From assembly GCA_037039685.1 (NCBI GenBank), contig JAWNGF010000001.1, positions 4,154,001 to 4,218,000 of the forward strand: a stretch of 64,000 bases of DNA. Direction: 5' to 3'. This DNA is from Ceratobasidium sp. AG-K (lineage: Eukaryota > Basidiomycota > Agaricomycetes > Cantharellales > Ceratobasidiaceae). Shown one piece after another: positions 12,296 through 23,989 of the stretch. Under the pieces are notes generated by a model. The model was not told where the DNA came from, ran no database searches, and was given only the letters and a program-made list of their open reading frames with translations. How positions within the stretch are numbered: position 1 is the stretch's first letter; every line of letters begins with the position of its first letter. A program made the position numbers and the translations under genes.

Positions 12296-13927
12296 CTATT
12301 GCCGCGCACCTTTTCCACTCCGCCCCTGCGACTCGACCGCCCTCGCCCGGCTACTCTCTGGTACCGACCCATATCCTGGTGGCAGTTCGACCACCTCGGC
12401 TCCGTCGCTCGTCATAATGGTTACAGGCGCACGGCCACCGTCGTGATGGACAACATACACCTGTGAACGCGTGTCCGACCGCCCTGGTTGCGATTGTGCC
12501 TGACTATCGAGAGGGGATGTGGGCGGAGAGGCGGTGGAGCTTGCGGCGCGTCTTGAACCAGCAGCCGGGTCAAATGGCTCGGCTTGAAGGCCTGTCGAGG
12601 CGAGCCCAATGGGTGATGGCTCCATCCCGAAACTCGAATCAGTGCGAATCATTGGCCGACGACTGTTGTTCGTCGAATAAGCATCATCGCGCGTGCCAAG
12701 TGGCGAATAAGGCACTCGGGTGCCCATATCGGTGATGTACGGTGTGGGACGGAGTTCCCGACTAGACTTGGGTGAGTGCAAATCGAGCGATGGATTGTTA
12801 TGCCCGTACTTCGGCCGCCTACGCGCGAGTAGGAAGAACAAGACCGACGCAAGGATTCCGCCCAGCACAAACGCGCCTATAACAGACCCTACGGTCGCAC
12901 CAATTGACACCACACTATAAATCAAGCCAGTCAGAACGACAGGATACGTTCGAAATTTCAACCACTCACCCAGTTAGTTCCTTGGCCAAGCATGCTGTTG
13001 GACCATTGCCACCACTATGTAACGGGCCGTACGACCACATCAATCCAGCCGAATCGGCCAACGTAATGAAAAACGGACTTCCCCAAGACTGCGTGCCAAC
13101 GTGATTAGCAACCGCATAAAAAATCCACGCTTTGGAGTACGCACGAGATCAATCGTCCAGTTGATAGCTGCCATCGAGTTGGAAGTAATATTCACCGGTG
13201 GATGTAGTGCAGGCGCAGCGGTAAACGTAAATGGCGGAGCGCCAGACTTGGGTGTAAGACTAATGTCGGTACATTGATCTGGCCAACTGTGCAGCCTCAT
13301 GTCAAACACCACTCGAAGTACCGTAGAAAATTTGGAGGACTAACCCGTATTGGCTGAGCGGACCGGAAGAAGACTTGGCGTCGACTTCCAACGAGGCTGG
13401 GAAAGTCACATTTGTGCACGAGGGAGTAGACGAGGCGGGAATGACAGTGTACATTGCTTGACATCCTCCAGTGCGTCCATTGGCGTCGTACATGCATATT
13501 TGGTACTGTGTTCCGGGGGCAAATGGGACGGTATAGTCGTAAGAGAGCGAAGAGCCAGCGTTGATATAGAACGGAGTGACATAGTTGGAGGTAAGGATTT
13601 GGAGAGTATAGGGTGCCTGTTGGTACATATTGTTAGCTATAGTCACATAGTAGACCTAGACGAGCTACTCACGACTGGATCCGGTCTGATGCAACAACTC
13701 TACGCTCAGCGACTAACACTAACAACCAACATGCTGCGTACATACCCAGTTGCGGAGCCTCTCTGCCACCGAATATTAATAGTCTCGCATTGGGTGGTCG
13801 TGGGAATAGTAAACGGTATAGACGTGTCTCCCCACGCAAAGAAGAAACTTTGTTTGGGCCAGTCAGAAGTCGAGTACGCGACGGGCAGAAGGCCAATTGC
13901 GGCGAGGCCGGCGGTCAAGATCAGCAT
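12296..13927 (-). CDS. Single-pass membrane protein with N-terminal signal peptide, unknown function
   Basis: Start at 13927 gives a signal peptide (MLILTAGLAAIGLLPVAYS). The ectodomain is rich in Ser/Thr/Pro with N-glycosylation sequons (NVTF, NITSN, NWTI) and cysteines (YQICMYDANGRTGGCQAMY; CTDISL). A glycine-rich transmembrane helix follows (SIGATVGSVIGAFVLGGIL, then ASVLFFLLARRR), then a basic, low-complexity cytoplasmic tail with many Ser-Pro pairs, ending GRSGKGARQ at 12296. This layout, an extracellular glycoprotein domain with one helix and a disordered tail, is common in Agaricomycete 'transmembrane proteins' of unknown role, possibly surface sensors. Several introns, with exon junctions judged by eye. 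I do not recognise a named family. Confidence 0.75.
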
Positions 13928-14104
13928 TTTATCAAGCTCAGTTCGCCCAATCCAGCAGTTGGGTGGATGTCCCAAATCTTAAGCAAGAGCCCACGGTGTG
14001 ATGGCGATGGAGAGCAGTAAGGAGCGTAGGAAACGTATGCAAGTTTGATTTGAACTATCCATGCGACAACCCAATTACCGTGCCTGGCACACACAGCCAC
14101 ACAA

Positions 14105-16357
14105 TCACACTCTAGGCCGTTTACTTGGTGGCGCATTGCTGTTCGAACTCGACGCCTCGTGCAGCTCCTTTAACCAGGCCTTGCAGTCCTCGATATCGCC
14201 CTTGGGGTGCTTCAATTGCCATTGCACGACATGCTCCATGTACTTTCCTATCTCTCTCCCAGGCTTGATGCCCAGGACTGCGCCAATATCTTTTCCCTAA
14301 AATCGCGGAGTTCAGATCAGCTCGAGGATGCAGGACACGGGGGCGGATTTACGTTTAATCTAGGGGCTTCCTCAATGGAGTCCACGAGGTCCAGCTCAAA
14401 AATGCGATCCGTAAATGCGTTGTACATTTCGACAACCTCTCGAGCTCGGGTGTCTGAAACAGTGTTAGACAAGGCACCACTCTCTCGAGAAAAGGGGTAG
14501 ACCATACCATCCAATGTATCTTGCTCTACCAATTCGACGAGATCTTGAACTAAAGAGAAAAGCAGCGTACTCGACCAGTGCGTGCCCGTACGCGGGTCAT
14601 GCACATGTTTGTCTCTTAACAACGAGCCTGTTCCCCAGTCAGATTTAAAAGGGACCCATATGCAAACTTCAGACATACCGATAAGTGCTCTCTCCGACGG
14701 GCCTTCAAACTTGTCAAGTGACGGTCTGGAAATTCGCTCATGGGCGACAAACAAGCTTGGTACACTCGGTATAAAGTGATTTTGTCCACCAATCTGATTC
14801 GCTCATCAAGACAGGAGCAAAGGATGGTATTGCAGCCTACCTTTAGTCCCTCTTTGATGACTCCTTCGACGAGCGATACTTTCTTTTTCTTTTCCATATA
14901 AGTCATATTCTTCCAAGGCGTCAGCGCAGCACCAAAGACGAGTCTCTGTCGGAGACTATGATCTTCATTTGCGAGTTTAAGCAGTTCGGGATGAGGTGCG
15001 GGAAGTGAAGGCGAAGTTGAAGCGAGAAAACTACACAATATGCTTGCGGCATGAAGGGCGGTTGACTCTGCGCGTGGTTTGCCGCTGGTTTTGCCATTCA
15101 GAGCCAGAGGGATACCGAACATGGATGTGTAGAGGTCGTATTCATTGATGGTGGACAGCGAGAGCAGCGGGCTTTTGCCTACATCCAAGCAAATAAGGAG
15201 TAGTTCACTGGTTATAGAAATTTGATCTACCTTTTAACATCTTGATAAACTCTTCTCCGACTCGCTCACGGCTAATCTTCAGAGTCAATGCGTCCTGGGC
15301 CAAATGTTAGTCAAATGCTCCTCAAGCAAATAATCAACCTACTTGTATGCTCTTGTCTCTCATCGCATTTCCGGCCTCTTCCGCAATCTCGAACCCAAAC
15401 CTACTCGAAAACCGAACGCAGCGGAGAACCCGTAGAGGGTCATCTCGGAACGTCTCCAACGAGGCCAAGGGCGTTCGAACAATGCCGTTGCGTAGATCAT
15501 CAAGTCCCTAACCGCACTGTCATCAACGAACAGGTCAACTATATTAGGCCAATCCACTCACCTTTTCTGTCAAATCCTCTACACCTCTTGTATGAATGTT
15601 ATAAAACAATGCATTGATGGTAATATCCCGCCTCAATGCATCTTCTAAAGGCGTTCCAATCTCCTATATCTCAACTCGCACTCAACTCGCTGCCTAGTGA
15701 ACAAAACGTACCATAATGGGTATCCGACTATCACTCGTGTACGTCTCGCTTCGTAAATTTACAAAATCCACCTCATTTCCAAGTACGTTCATTCGTGCTG
15801 TCTCGAGGTGTTTGGACTGTTCTGGGTTTCGGCCTATGGTTGCTACAGATCTGGTTTCTGTGATGAGTTTCTGGAGATCATGTAGGCTTGAAGTTTCTCG
15901 GCAAACGGGACACCCATGATATCGGCGAGAGCAATATCAATGTCGTTGCTCGGAATACCCAACAGCTGTAAGATCGTCAGTTTGTTTTGTGTGCAGGCTT
16001 AAGATGATTTACCTTGTCCCTGACCCATCCCCCAGCAATCCTACACTCTACGCCTGCATACTTTTCGTCCTCGCTTCTTAGACTTTTTGTAAATTCATCA
16101 AGCAGGCTGCATATCGAGTCCTCCTCTGGAGTCAATGTAATTGTCCCAGAAATATCTTGCGAGGGTGGAGAAGGCTTCGTCGCAGCTAAAGTTTGCGCCC
16201 GAAGGTCGTGCAACGAGGACATGAAGCGGGAAGATAAACGAGGACGTCCGAAGGAAGAATACAAGTGGCAGAAAGCGGGTCTAAGTATACGCATCGAGTC
16301 AGGGGGCAAAATGACTCTGGAAATCGCGCAGTCACATGATCGTTTGAATGGGGACAT
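14105..16357 (-). CDS. CCA1: CCA tRNA nucleotidyltransferase
   Basis: Adds the CCA 3' end to tRNAs. Class II polymerase-beta-type nucleotidyltransferase. CRIAGGWVRDKLLGIPSNDIDIAL joins across an intron and holds the GG-VRD motif and the metal-binding DID pair. RRDITINALFYNIHT (about 15600-15640) is motif B, and a region around 15380-15450 gives the DPLRVLR-type tRNA-binding segment. The C-terminus (LGIKPGREIGKYMEHVVQWQL) ends in a basic tail NAPPSKRPRV. The first Met (16357), a second at 16294 and a third at 16222 (MSSLHDLRAQ) are in frame. The leader between them is Arg/Ser/hydroxylated and acid-free, as for a mitochondrial presequence. Yeast CCA1 uses alternative starts to serve mitochondria, nucleus and cytosol, and the same logic may apply here. 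Confidence 0.93.
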
Positions 16358-16464
16358 TCGTGTTTATTCGAAGTATATATACATAGATATGTCCATCCAT
16401 ATTATACGAGACTAAAAGATCAAGCAAATGCTCTTTTTGACATATCGAGCCGAATGGGCTCGGG

Positions 16465-19400
16465 TTAGTAGCGACCTCTACGGCCGCGATCTCCCGGTCC
16501 TTGGTATGGTCCGTAATCGGGCGGGGGTCGTCCACCTGGAACTCGTCAGACACATGAAATACAGGAATTAAGCAACTTACCTCTCGGGGGAGACCGAGAA
16601 CGCATTCGCGAAGGAGGGGGCGAACGCGACGGCAAATTGACATTTTTGAACAAAGCAAGCAGATCTTCAGTACGGAATACCGGCCCTAACCAGCATACCA
16701 TGTCAATTTGCACCCAAGCCTATCCCAAACCCAGCACTCACCATCAAATGCCTGTGGATTAGGGAGTGACGCCACGAATTTGGCCACCAGCGGTGGCAAA
16801 CCACCCTCTTCGTGTCCATCATCGCCCCGCCTTCCGGGCCCGTCGTACCCTCTTCGGTATGGTGGACTGTTAGGCCTGCGAGACGGGGGATTTTCCCATC
16901 GCCCACCCCGGCGATCCCCGCGCTCCCTATCACGATCTCTGTCTCGGTCCCTCTCGCGTTCACGTTCGCGTTCTTTTTCGCGCTCGACCCGTTCGCGCTC
17001 CCGTTCGCGTTCCATCCGATCTCGTTCTCGGTCACGTTCTCGCTCGCGTTCCCGTTCGCGTTCTTGCTCGCGTGCGCGTTCGGCGTCTGGGCCTTTGAAC
17101 CGTTTTGCCGGTGGGTCAGGTGCGCGGCGAGGTGGTGAAGCTGCTCGCTTCGTGTTGGCATTTGGTGTACCGTTTGCTGGGGCTGAGCCCGACGCCGGAG
17201 TCGAGCCTGTCTGGCGAACGACCTTGAACCCGAGATCGTTGGATGCGATCGTGTCGACGCCGAGGTACGTGTACCGGTTTGCGAACCTCTTGATCGGAGG
17301 ATCTGCACCGGAAATGAGTAGGGCAATGCGCTGCAATTGAATGACGGACCGTTGGGATATATTTCGGCTAGTCGTTTTTCGAGTTTTTGGGATCCAATCA
17401 AGTCCCCAAAGTTGTATTCATAGCGGGACCACCTATCCCAAATCGGCCGTGCCTTGTCTGGGGTAAAGGCGGTAATCACACGCTCAAAAAGTGCTCGAGC
17501 GTCTGCAGGGCTTAGTAGAGTGTATATTAGATTCACGAAGCACGTACTGTTTTCATCATTGATGGAGATGAGGAAACCAAGATAGCGCAACACATAGTCG
17601 GGATTATCACCAAACACCTTGAGCCCGAGCTCGAAAATCTTGGTCGCCACGTCTGGCGCCTTGGTGCAATGATACTCCATGAGCGCTAAGATACGCCAAG
17701 TCAGATTTACTCCACACCCATGAGCAGAAGACGCACCAGCAGCTTCGTACATATTCCAGAAAATGTACTTGTCCTTTCTCGCCTTGCCGAATATCGCCCT
17801 AGCTGGTTTCAGACCTTCGGAGCGCCGAGCGAATCGCATATACATGATCCATACCACGCCCAACTCGGAGCGGAGTTCGTTTAGCTCTGGGGTTCGGCGA
17901 TTTAGAATGTTGTCTGCTTCAGAGGGAGCAGATGGGTCCTCGGGAGGGGCCATAAAGTCGACTGGGGGAGCTGCGGCTTTTGCAGCGGCGACCTCCTCCT
18001 TGATCGAAGCGTCTAGTGCCTCTAGTTGAACATGTAGAGCGCTGATCAGTCCTTCGAATGTACTGTTTACTTCTGAGTATTTCTTTTGCGTTTCGCAGAT
18101 TTCGTTGTATGCAAAGTGTAACAAGAAACTGCGGAAGCGTTGAGCCGAATGTTGGATCTAGAACGAGTCACTTACCTGGACTTGTTTGCTTCCATGCCTT
18201 GTTTTAGTATGGCGAGCGCCTCGTCTGGCTTTCCAGCAACATTGGCCCAATTGAATGCCATGTACCTAGTGGAACAGTTAGTTGGCGCACACACGCGACA
18301 ATCTTAGCGCACCATATTTCTGGATAAAACTGCATCGCCGCACACGCTTTACGATACGCCGTCGAAACCCGACTGTGATGTGCCGCCGTATCATCCAAAT
18401 CCAGCGGATTCGACTCTTCCCACTTGACATATGCCTTCCAACTCTGCACCGCTGCCCGATCCGACTCCGTCCACGTTGGGGGTGTCGGGAGATTAAAATC
18501 GGGCGGAGCAGGGATCGCCGGATCACGCGGCGGGGCAGCAGCCTTTTCCTCGAGCGGATCGAGCAACCTCCGGAGTTCACGCAAGGCAGTGCGAGCAGTC
18601 ATGTACGAAGGGGACAAGTCAGCCAAGAATTTTTTAGCCTGTTCAAAATCATAAATTGTTGGTTGGGCACGCGAGTACAGTTTGAGGTCACACATACGGT
18701 AATCTTGTTTAGCCCGTTTTCAAACTGGTCGAGCTCGCGCCAGAGCTGTTCTACATTCTCAAGCGGGATCACGACGGCGCGGTGGTACAGTCTCCGGAGC
18801 GCGTCCATCTTTTGTTGTTCCTCCCATGTTGTTTTTGCCTCTCCGGCTTTGACAAAGTCGATGTATTCGCGCCAAATGTCACCTGCTGCTCGGTCGTGCC
18901 CAATGTGGAGCAGTGCAAACTCAAATGCTTTCTTGACGACTTCACGCGTTTGGGGGTCAGCGGTGGATGGGTTCGTACGGCGGACATAGGCGAGGTAGAA
19001 TTTCCAGAGTTCGGGGGAGATGGAATTGCGCAGGAACCGGGAAAACAACAACTCGGCTTTGCTGAAAAGCGTCGGCGTGAGAAAGTGGTTCAGATAGGCG
19101 ATTTGCGCCGAGGTCTGCTAGATGGTCAGAGCAGCTATGACGGGGAATGAGAGGACGTACGGCGTTCGGAAAGGCTTCCAACAAACCGTCGTACGCGTCT
19201 TGAATCTTCTCAACTTCACCCGACGCCTCGGCGAGCCCAATCAGACGTTGGTGAGCCGACGCATCAAGTGGATCACGCTTCAAGCGTTCACGCAGCAGTT
19301 CGGTTTCCGTGAGCTTTGGTTTGGGGGCTTCCTGGATGTTGGACTGGGTATCGGGCTGAGCGTCTGGTTCATGCTTTGTTACGGCAAGCGCCGATGGTTG

Positions 19401-19556
19401 TCCCACTGGACTTTGTGACGCCTTGATTTCGGGTTTGTATTCGGCTTGTTCCCCTGAAATGAGGTTGGTTGGTGGCGTACTTAGCTGTTCGTCCGACTCG
19501 ATCGCAGGCTGTTGGTCGGGAGCCAAGTTCTCAGGCGGTTCAAGGGCGGGATCCAT
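16465..19556 (-). CDS. RNA14: mRNA 3'-end processing protein RNA14 / CstF-77 homologue
   Basis: Scaffold subunit of the cleavage and polyadenylation machinery (CF IA in yeast, CstF in animals), nuclear. Start MDPALEPPENLAPD at 19556 is followed by an acidic, disordered N-terminus. HAT repeats then run through LLRERLKRDPLDASAHQRLI, AELLFSRFLRNSISPELWKF, AGDIWREYIDFV, AQIAYL, NWANVAGKPDEALAIL, IWDRWSRYEYNFGDLIGSQK and related helices, about 650 residues over many short introns. A Pro-rich hinge (AASPPRRAPDPPAKRFK) leads to a long Arg-Glu/Arg-Asp dipeptide tract (about 16915-17100). A conserved-looking end follows, GLPPLVAKFVASLPNPQAFDGP, then an RS/RGG-like tail stopping at 16465-16467. The VAKFVASLPNPQAFDGP block resembles the monkeytail-type C-terminus that binds the RNA15/CstF-64 hinge. 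The RE/RD tract is unusually long and unlike yeast. Confidence 0.92.
16915..17100 (-). repeat. Arg-Glu / Arg-Asp dipeptide-coding tract inside RNA14
   Basis: Hexamer-like purine/GC-rich repeats encode alternating RE and RD dipeptides. The opposite strand reads as a long RS-dipeptide frame (plus 16708-17340), which is a shadow of this repeat and not a gene. Confidence 0.85.
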
Positions 19557-19892
19557 ACTGCTGGTGAGTGTTCAGGCCGAAACAATGGGGAATCTTCGAG
19601 TCACAACCAGAGAGCGCACAAAGCTTGTCCAGATAGTTTACGCCCGTCGTGGCAGCTGAATGGAACTGCTTGCAGACGGGGACCCTTGTATCCGACGGTC
19701 CGGTCAGGGGTATTTGCATCCGCACGGATGTATCGGGATACGCATCGGGCTCTGTCTTTTCTTCAACGTTCGTACTCGTCTCGTAGCACTTGACAATCAC
19801 ACACTGGTGAGCGGGGAATTGGAGAAAAGGGGGCTTGTGCTAATACAAGGTAAATGGCAGTATATCCACACGAAACATTCTGCTCTTGCAAA
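19557..19892. promoter_or_regulatory. Divergent promoter between RNA14 and the GYF-domain gene
   Basis: About 336 bases separate two head-to-head housekeeping-type genes and should carry both promoters. I see no TATA box in a convincing position and no repeats. Confidence 0.5.
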
Positions 19893-22800
19893 ATGACCTC
19901 CGCCTCATCTCTCCACTTTGGCCCAGAATGGATGCGCAAACCGTCGCGCGGGGCGCTGGCCCCATTGTCTCCAAATCCCAGCGGAAATTCGCCTGGGACA
20001 GCGCCTAGCATGCTTCCGACGCTGCCGACAGCTGCACCTGCGCTGCCTGCGGTGTCGTCGTACTCGTCGCTGCTCACCTCAGCATCCCCTCCACCCCAGA
20101 TCAAATCCGAGGACGAGAGCTATCCGTTCCGCTACTCGAAAGACCAGCTGCTGCGAGTCTGGAAAGACGGTGGTGGGCGTGGCGGGCTTGGGCTGGAAGT
20201 CGAGCGATGGCCTGGGATTGTGCGCGAAGTCGGTGGCGAACCACTGGGAGTCAAGGAAATGACGCCAGAAGAACGCAAGGTACGTGTCAACAACCAGCCA
20301 GTCCTCGTGGGCTGCATCTGACGTAACCACAGCTGTTCTCGACCTCGGTCAACTCTGAGCCTCCCATCCGACGCAACACCAACAACCTCTCGCTCGCACC
20401 CGATCGTCAAAACTCCAAATTCGGCCAGGGAATTGGCATCGGACTCGGCCCAGCCAGTCCGCGGGGAATGGGAGCTCCGCGTCGTCGGGGCACTGGAAAC
20501 GCCGACGACCCATCCGCACCATTTGCTCCGCGAAAACTCTCTTTATCATCCACTTTGCTTGCTGGTCCCGCCCCGAATTCCCCCGGCGGTCCGCTAGCGT
20601 CTCCCAACACGCGTACTCGCCTCGATGCATCGGATCCTGCCGCAGACCCATGGACACGCGGGCAACCCGCTAACCCTGCAGAAACAGTGTGGAATGGTCT
20701 TGGAGCACGCCGACGCACCAACGAGGGTGTGGGGACTCGTGCTTGGGCAAACCCAGCGGTGCCGAGTGCGGGGCTTGGGATTGGCCGCGGTATTTCGTTT
20801 GGTAGTCTCAATGGCACGGGGAGCGGTTCAAATAGCATCGACGAGAAGATATCCCCATCTGTCTCGCCTGGTCCTGGCCCTGTGACCAACGCAGACGCCA
20901 TCGCATCTGCAGAGAATGACGGAGGCGAAGTACTCGCAAATCCCACTCCAGGAATCAGTACAATTTACGCAACAAACGGCCTCATTTCGGCTCCGCCTGG
21001 GCTTGCCCCAGAGCCCACCGAAGACCTTGCAAATCTGCAGTGGTCATATAAAGATCCAACAGGACAAATCCAAGGTAATTAATTTCACGCTTAATTCATA
21101 AATGACGTCCTCATCGAATCACAGGTCCGTTCCTGGGGACCGCAATGCAACAATGGTTCGAACACGGATACTTTAGCGAAGACCTCTTGATTAAACGCAA
21201 CGGCATCGACCTCGATTTTGAACCGCTCCGAGACTTTCGTCGCCGGCTGCGCCGCTGCGCCAGGGCGAAGTCCATGCACAAATTTTCCTCTTGCCACTTG
21301 CGCCACGCGCGCCACCTAGTCTCCCGCCACCCCAAGCCCATCTACTGGAAACAATACACCACCCAACCCAAGCCCTCGTCTAGCTCATCTCATGACCGGG
21401 GTACACGACCCGACCGGTCCCATGTCCGCCGGCGTCAACGGCAGTCCCTCTCGGAAACAACCCAGCGCTACCCGCAGCTCGAAGCACGACTCTTGATTCC
21501 TACCTAAGCCCTTCCCTCTCAAACGGTCTCGTCGGCTCGCCCTTGAACGAAGGACTCGTCGTCGGTGGCAGTGCCCTATCCAACGAAGCGCTCGTGCGCA
21601 AAAAGCGAGAAGACTTTATTCAATCGCTGAGAGAACGCGAACTCGCCATGGGCGTTGGGACGCCCGTCCCTCAACCTCTTGGTAACGCTGGCCCGTTCTC
21701 GGGTGGGTTTGTCCCCAACCCCGTTGTGCACCACACCCAGTACCCGGTATTCTCGTCTGGGAACGGAGGACTCGCTGCTTTTGGTTCGCGGCTAAACATG
21801 CCGATCCCGCCCACTCCACAGCCTGTACCAGTGAGTAACATTGGTCTGAGCGCGGTCTCGCCATTCCCGCACAGCGGCCCCGTTTTGTGGTCCTCGGGCG
21901 ATCAGCAACTCAACACGCCCGGCTCGTTCTCGGCCTCTCCCGGATTCGACAATACGCCCATCTACCAAGCCGCGCCCCAGCCCGCCTGGCAAGAGACCGT
22001 TGTGACGCAGGAACAGACGTGGGACAGCATTCCCGAACAACACGACCTCCCGCCCGCGGTCGAGGCTGCTGTCAATGTCGCCGAAGAGCTCCAGACCCCT
22101 GTTTCCGAGTCTCAAGTCCACGAAAGCCCGTCGTCGCTCCATCCGTCGCTGCCCGCCGAACCCGAGGTCGAGCACATCGCTGCTGCGCTTGAGGAGACTA
22201 CGATTCATGCCGAGCCCGTCCAGCCACGCGAAGCTACGCCCGAGCCCGAGTCTGCTCCAGCTCCAGCTGCAGTGTCGCCCACCCCATCGAGCAAGCGCAA
22301 GAATACTGGCAAGGGCAAGGCCGCCAAGGAACCCGTCGCTCCGGCTACAGTCCCCGCTCCGACTAGCGTTTCTCCTGTTTCTCCTCCCGCACCTACTCCC
22401 GCCAAGGCATGGGCCACCGCCGACGAAGAAAAGCCTACCTCGCTCTCGCTCCGTGAAATCCAAGAAGCCGAGGCGCGCAAGGCCGAGGCTACGCGCAAGG
22501 CAACCAAGGTTACGGCCCCAACCCCCGTTGCGAGCGACGAGCCTACCAACGTCACTGGATCGTGGGGTCTCCCTCAAGTCGGCGCCCGCTCGACCGCTCC
22601 CCCCGCACCAGCTGCCAACGGTGCACCCGCATGGACGAAACCCGCCACCACGCAACCCGGCAAAAAGTCGATGAAGGAGATCCAAGATGAGGAAGAAAAG
22701 CGCAAAAAGGCCGCAGCGGCCAAGGAAGCCCAGTCCATTGCCGCAGCGCAAGCAAAGCGGGCCTACGCCGAGTCGGCCAAGGTACGTCATTCGATCGATC

Positions 22801-23489
22801 GACGTGCAGTGATTGAATTTGCTTCAGAACGTTTCGGCTCCCGCTGGTGGCGCCTGGACGACGGTTGGGGCACCAATCAAGCCTCCTGCGGCGCGTCCGG
22901 CTTCGCAGACGACCCCCGCGCGTGTACCGGCTGCTTCTAGCTCGACTCGGCCAAGTTCGAGCGCGAGCACGACACAGCCCAGCGCAAAGCCCGCAAAACC
23001 AGCCGTGGCGGACGAGACACCTGTGGCGCCCTCGCTCGATTTCCTCAAGTGGCTCAAAGAGGCGCTCAAAGGCCTCAACGGGATCAACGGTGCGCAGCGT
23101 TTATTTTTAGTTAAACGGAAACTCATGGCCGTGCAGTGGAGGAGTTTATGCAGATGCTGCTCTCGTTCCCGCTAGATCCCTCTCCCGCCGTGATCGAAAT
23201 CATCTCCGACTCTATTTATGCCAACAGTTCGACGCTAGACGGACGTCGATTCGCGGCCGAGTTTTGCCAAAAGCGCAAGGCCGACGCCGCCGCCGCGCGT
23301 GCCAAACCTGGGTCCGCATCGGGAGCAAAAGTGCCCCGGACTTCGTTGGCCGAAGGTAAGTTGGCGTGTTTGCGGCTGATGAAGGGTTAATTGACAGCGA
23401 TGTTAGTGGTCAAGACTCAGCCTAAACCCGTGCAATCCGAGTGGGGGTTCAAGACTGTGCAGAAAAAGGCCAAGGGTGGGCGCAAGTAG
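19893..23489 (+). CDS. GYF-domain protein (SMY2/GIGYF-like), with apparent frame breaks
   Basis: An adaptor whose GYF domain binds proline-rich peptides, by family linked to translational repression, mRNA decay and COPII traffic. Start MTSASSLHFGPEWMRKP at 19893. N-terminal motifs (FRYSKDQLLRVWKDG, EPLGVKEMTPEERK, FSTSVNSEPPIRR) are those of fungal SMY2-type proteins. The GYF domain spans an intron: [35 protein letters not shown], then DLDFEPLRDF. A long Pro/Ala-rich region with coiled-coil helices (SLREIQEAEARKAEATRK, MKEIQDEEEKRKKAAA) leads to LDFLKWLKEALKGLN and EEFMQMLLSFPLDPSP, then a C-terminal SEWGFKTVQKKAKGG block. Between about 21240 and 21510 the reading frame changes twice without obvious introns: the GYF frame, then the MTGVHDPTGPMSAGVNGSPS frame, then the NGLVGSPLNEGLVVGGSALS frame. 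Indels or sequence errors are likely. Confidence 0.88.
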
Positions 23490-23989
23490 GCGGGGTAGTT
23501 CGGTGAGAAGACGCAAAGGCTGTTTGGCGTGATGCTTGAAGAATGGGTGATGTACACTGAGGCGTAAAGGCTAATCGTCCTGGTGTCTGAAGATCCTTAG
23601 TAATGGAATTTGTGCATGACGAGTGAATGGTTGCCGATGTCCCGGTTAAGGTGCGGAAATGCCACGGCACACCGGCTCTTTCTGCCCGTTTGAGGTTGGC
23701 TGCAAATAACCGAGCAACTTGGAGTTGTCGAGCTCCAGTCGCAGCGCGGTTCCGAGTAAGCCGAGATTAACCGGGGTTGCGCATTGCATCGACGTCGTGT
23801 GCGTGGCGAGATAAATAGGGAGTTATCCGATACCCCGAGTTTCAAATTGGGTGATCGAGAAGTAGCCTATGCCGTGGTTGGCTAGGTGATTTTGTGCCTA
23901 GGCTTCGCTGCCGCGTCCACCTGTCAATCATAAACTTCGCCGGTGCAAGCTTTATTGTTTGTTTCCCCCTCTATCCCTCGCATCATATC
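23490..23989. other. Intergenic region between GYF gene and first G-alpha-like gene
   Basis: 500 bases containing the GYF 3' end and the promoter of the G-alpha-like gene. No RNA gene, repeat or coding signal was recognised. Confidence 0.5.

Noticed and set aside
16708..17340. Plus-strand frame rich in RS dipeptides, resembling an SR protein
   Set aside because: It is the complement of the RE/RD tract in RNA14. The repeat produces RS on the other strand automatically.
21792..22790. 332-codon minus-strand frame opposite the GYF gene
   Set aside because: Antisense shadow of a Pro/Ala-rich GC-rich exon; its sequence is low complexity and has no motif.
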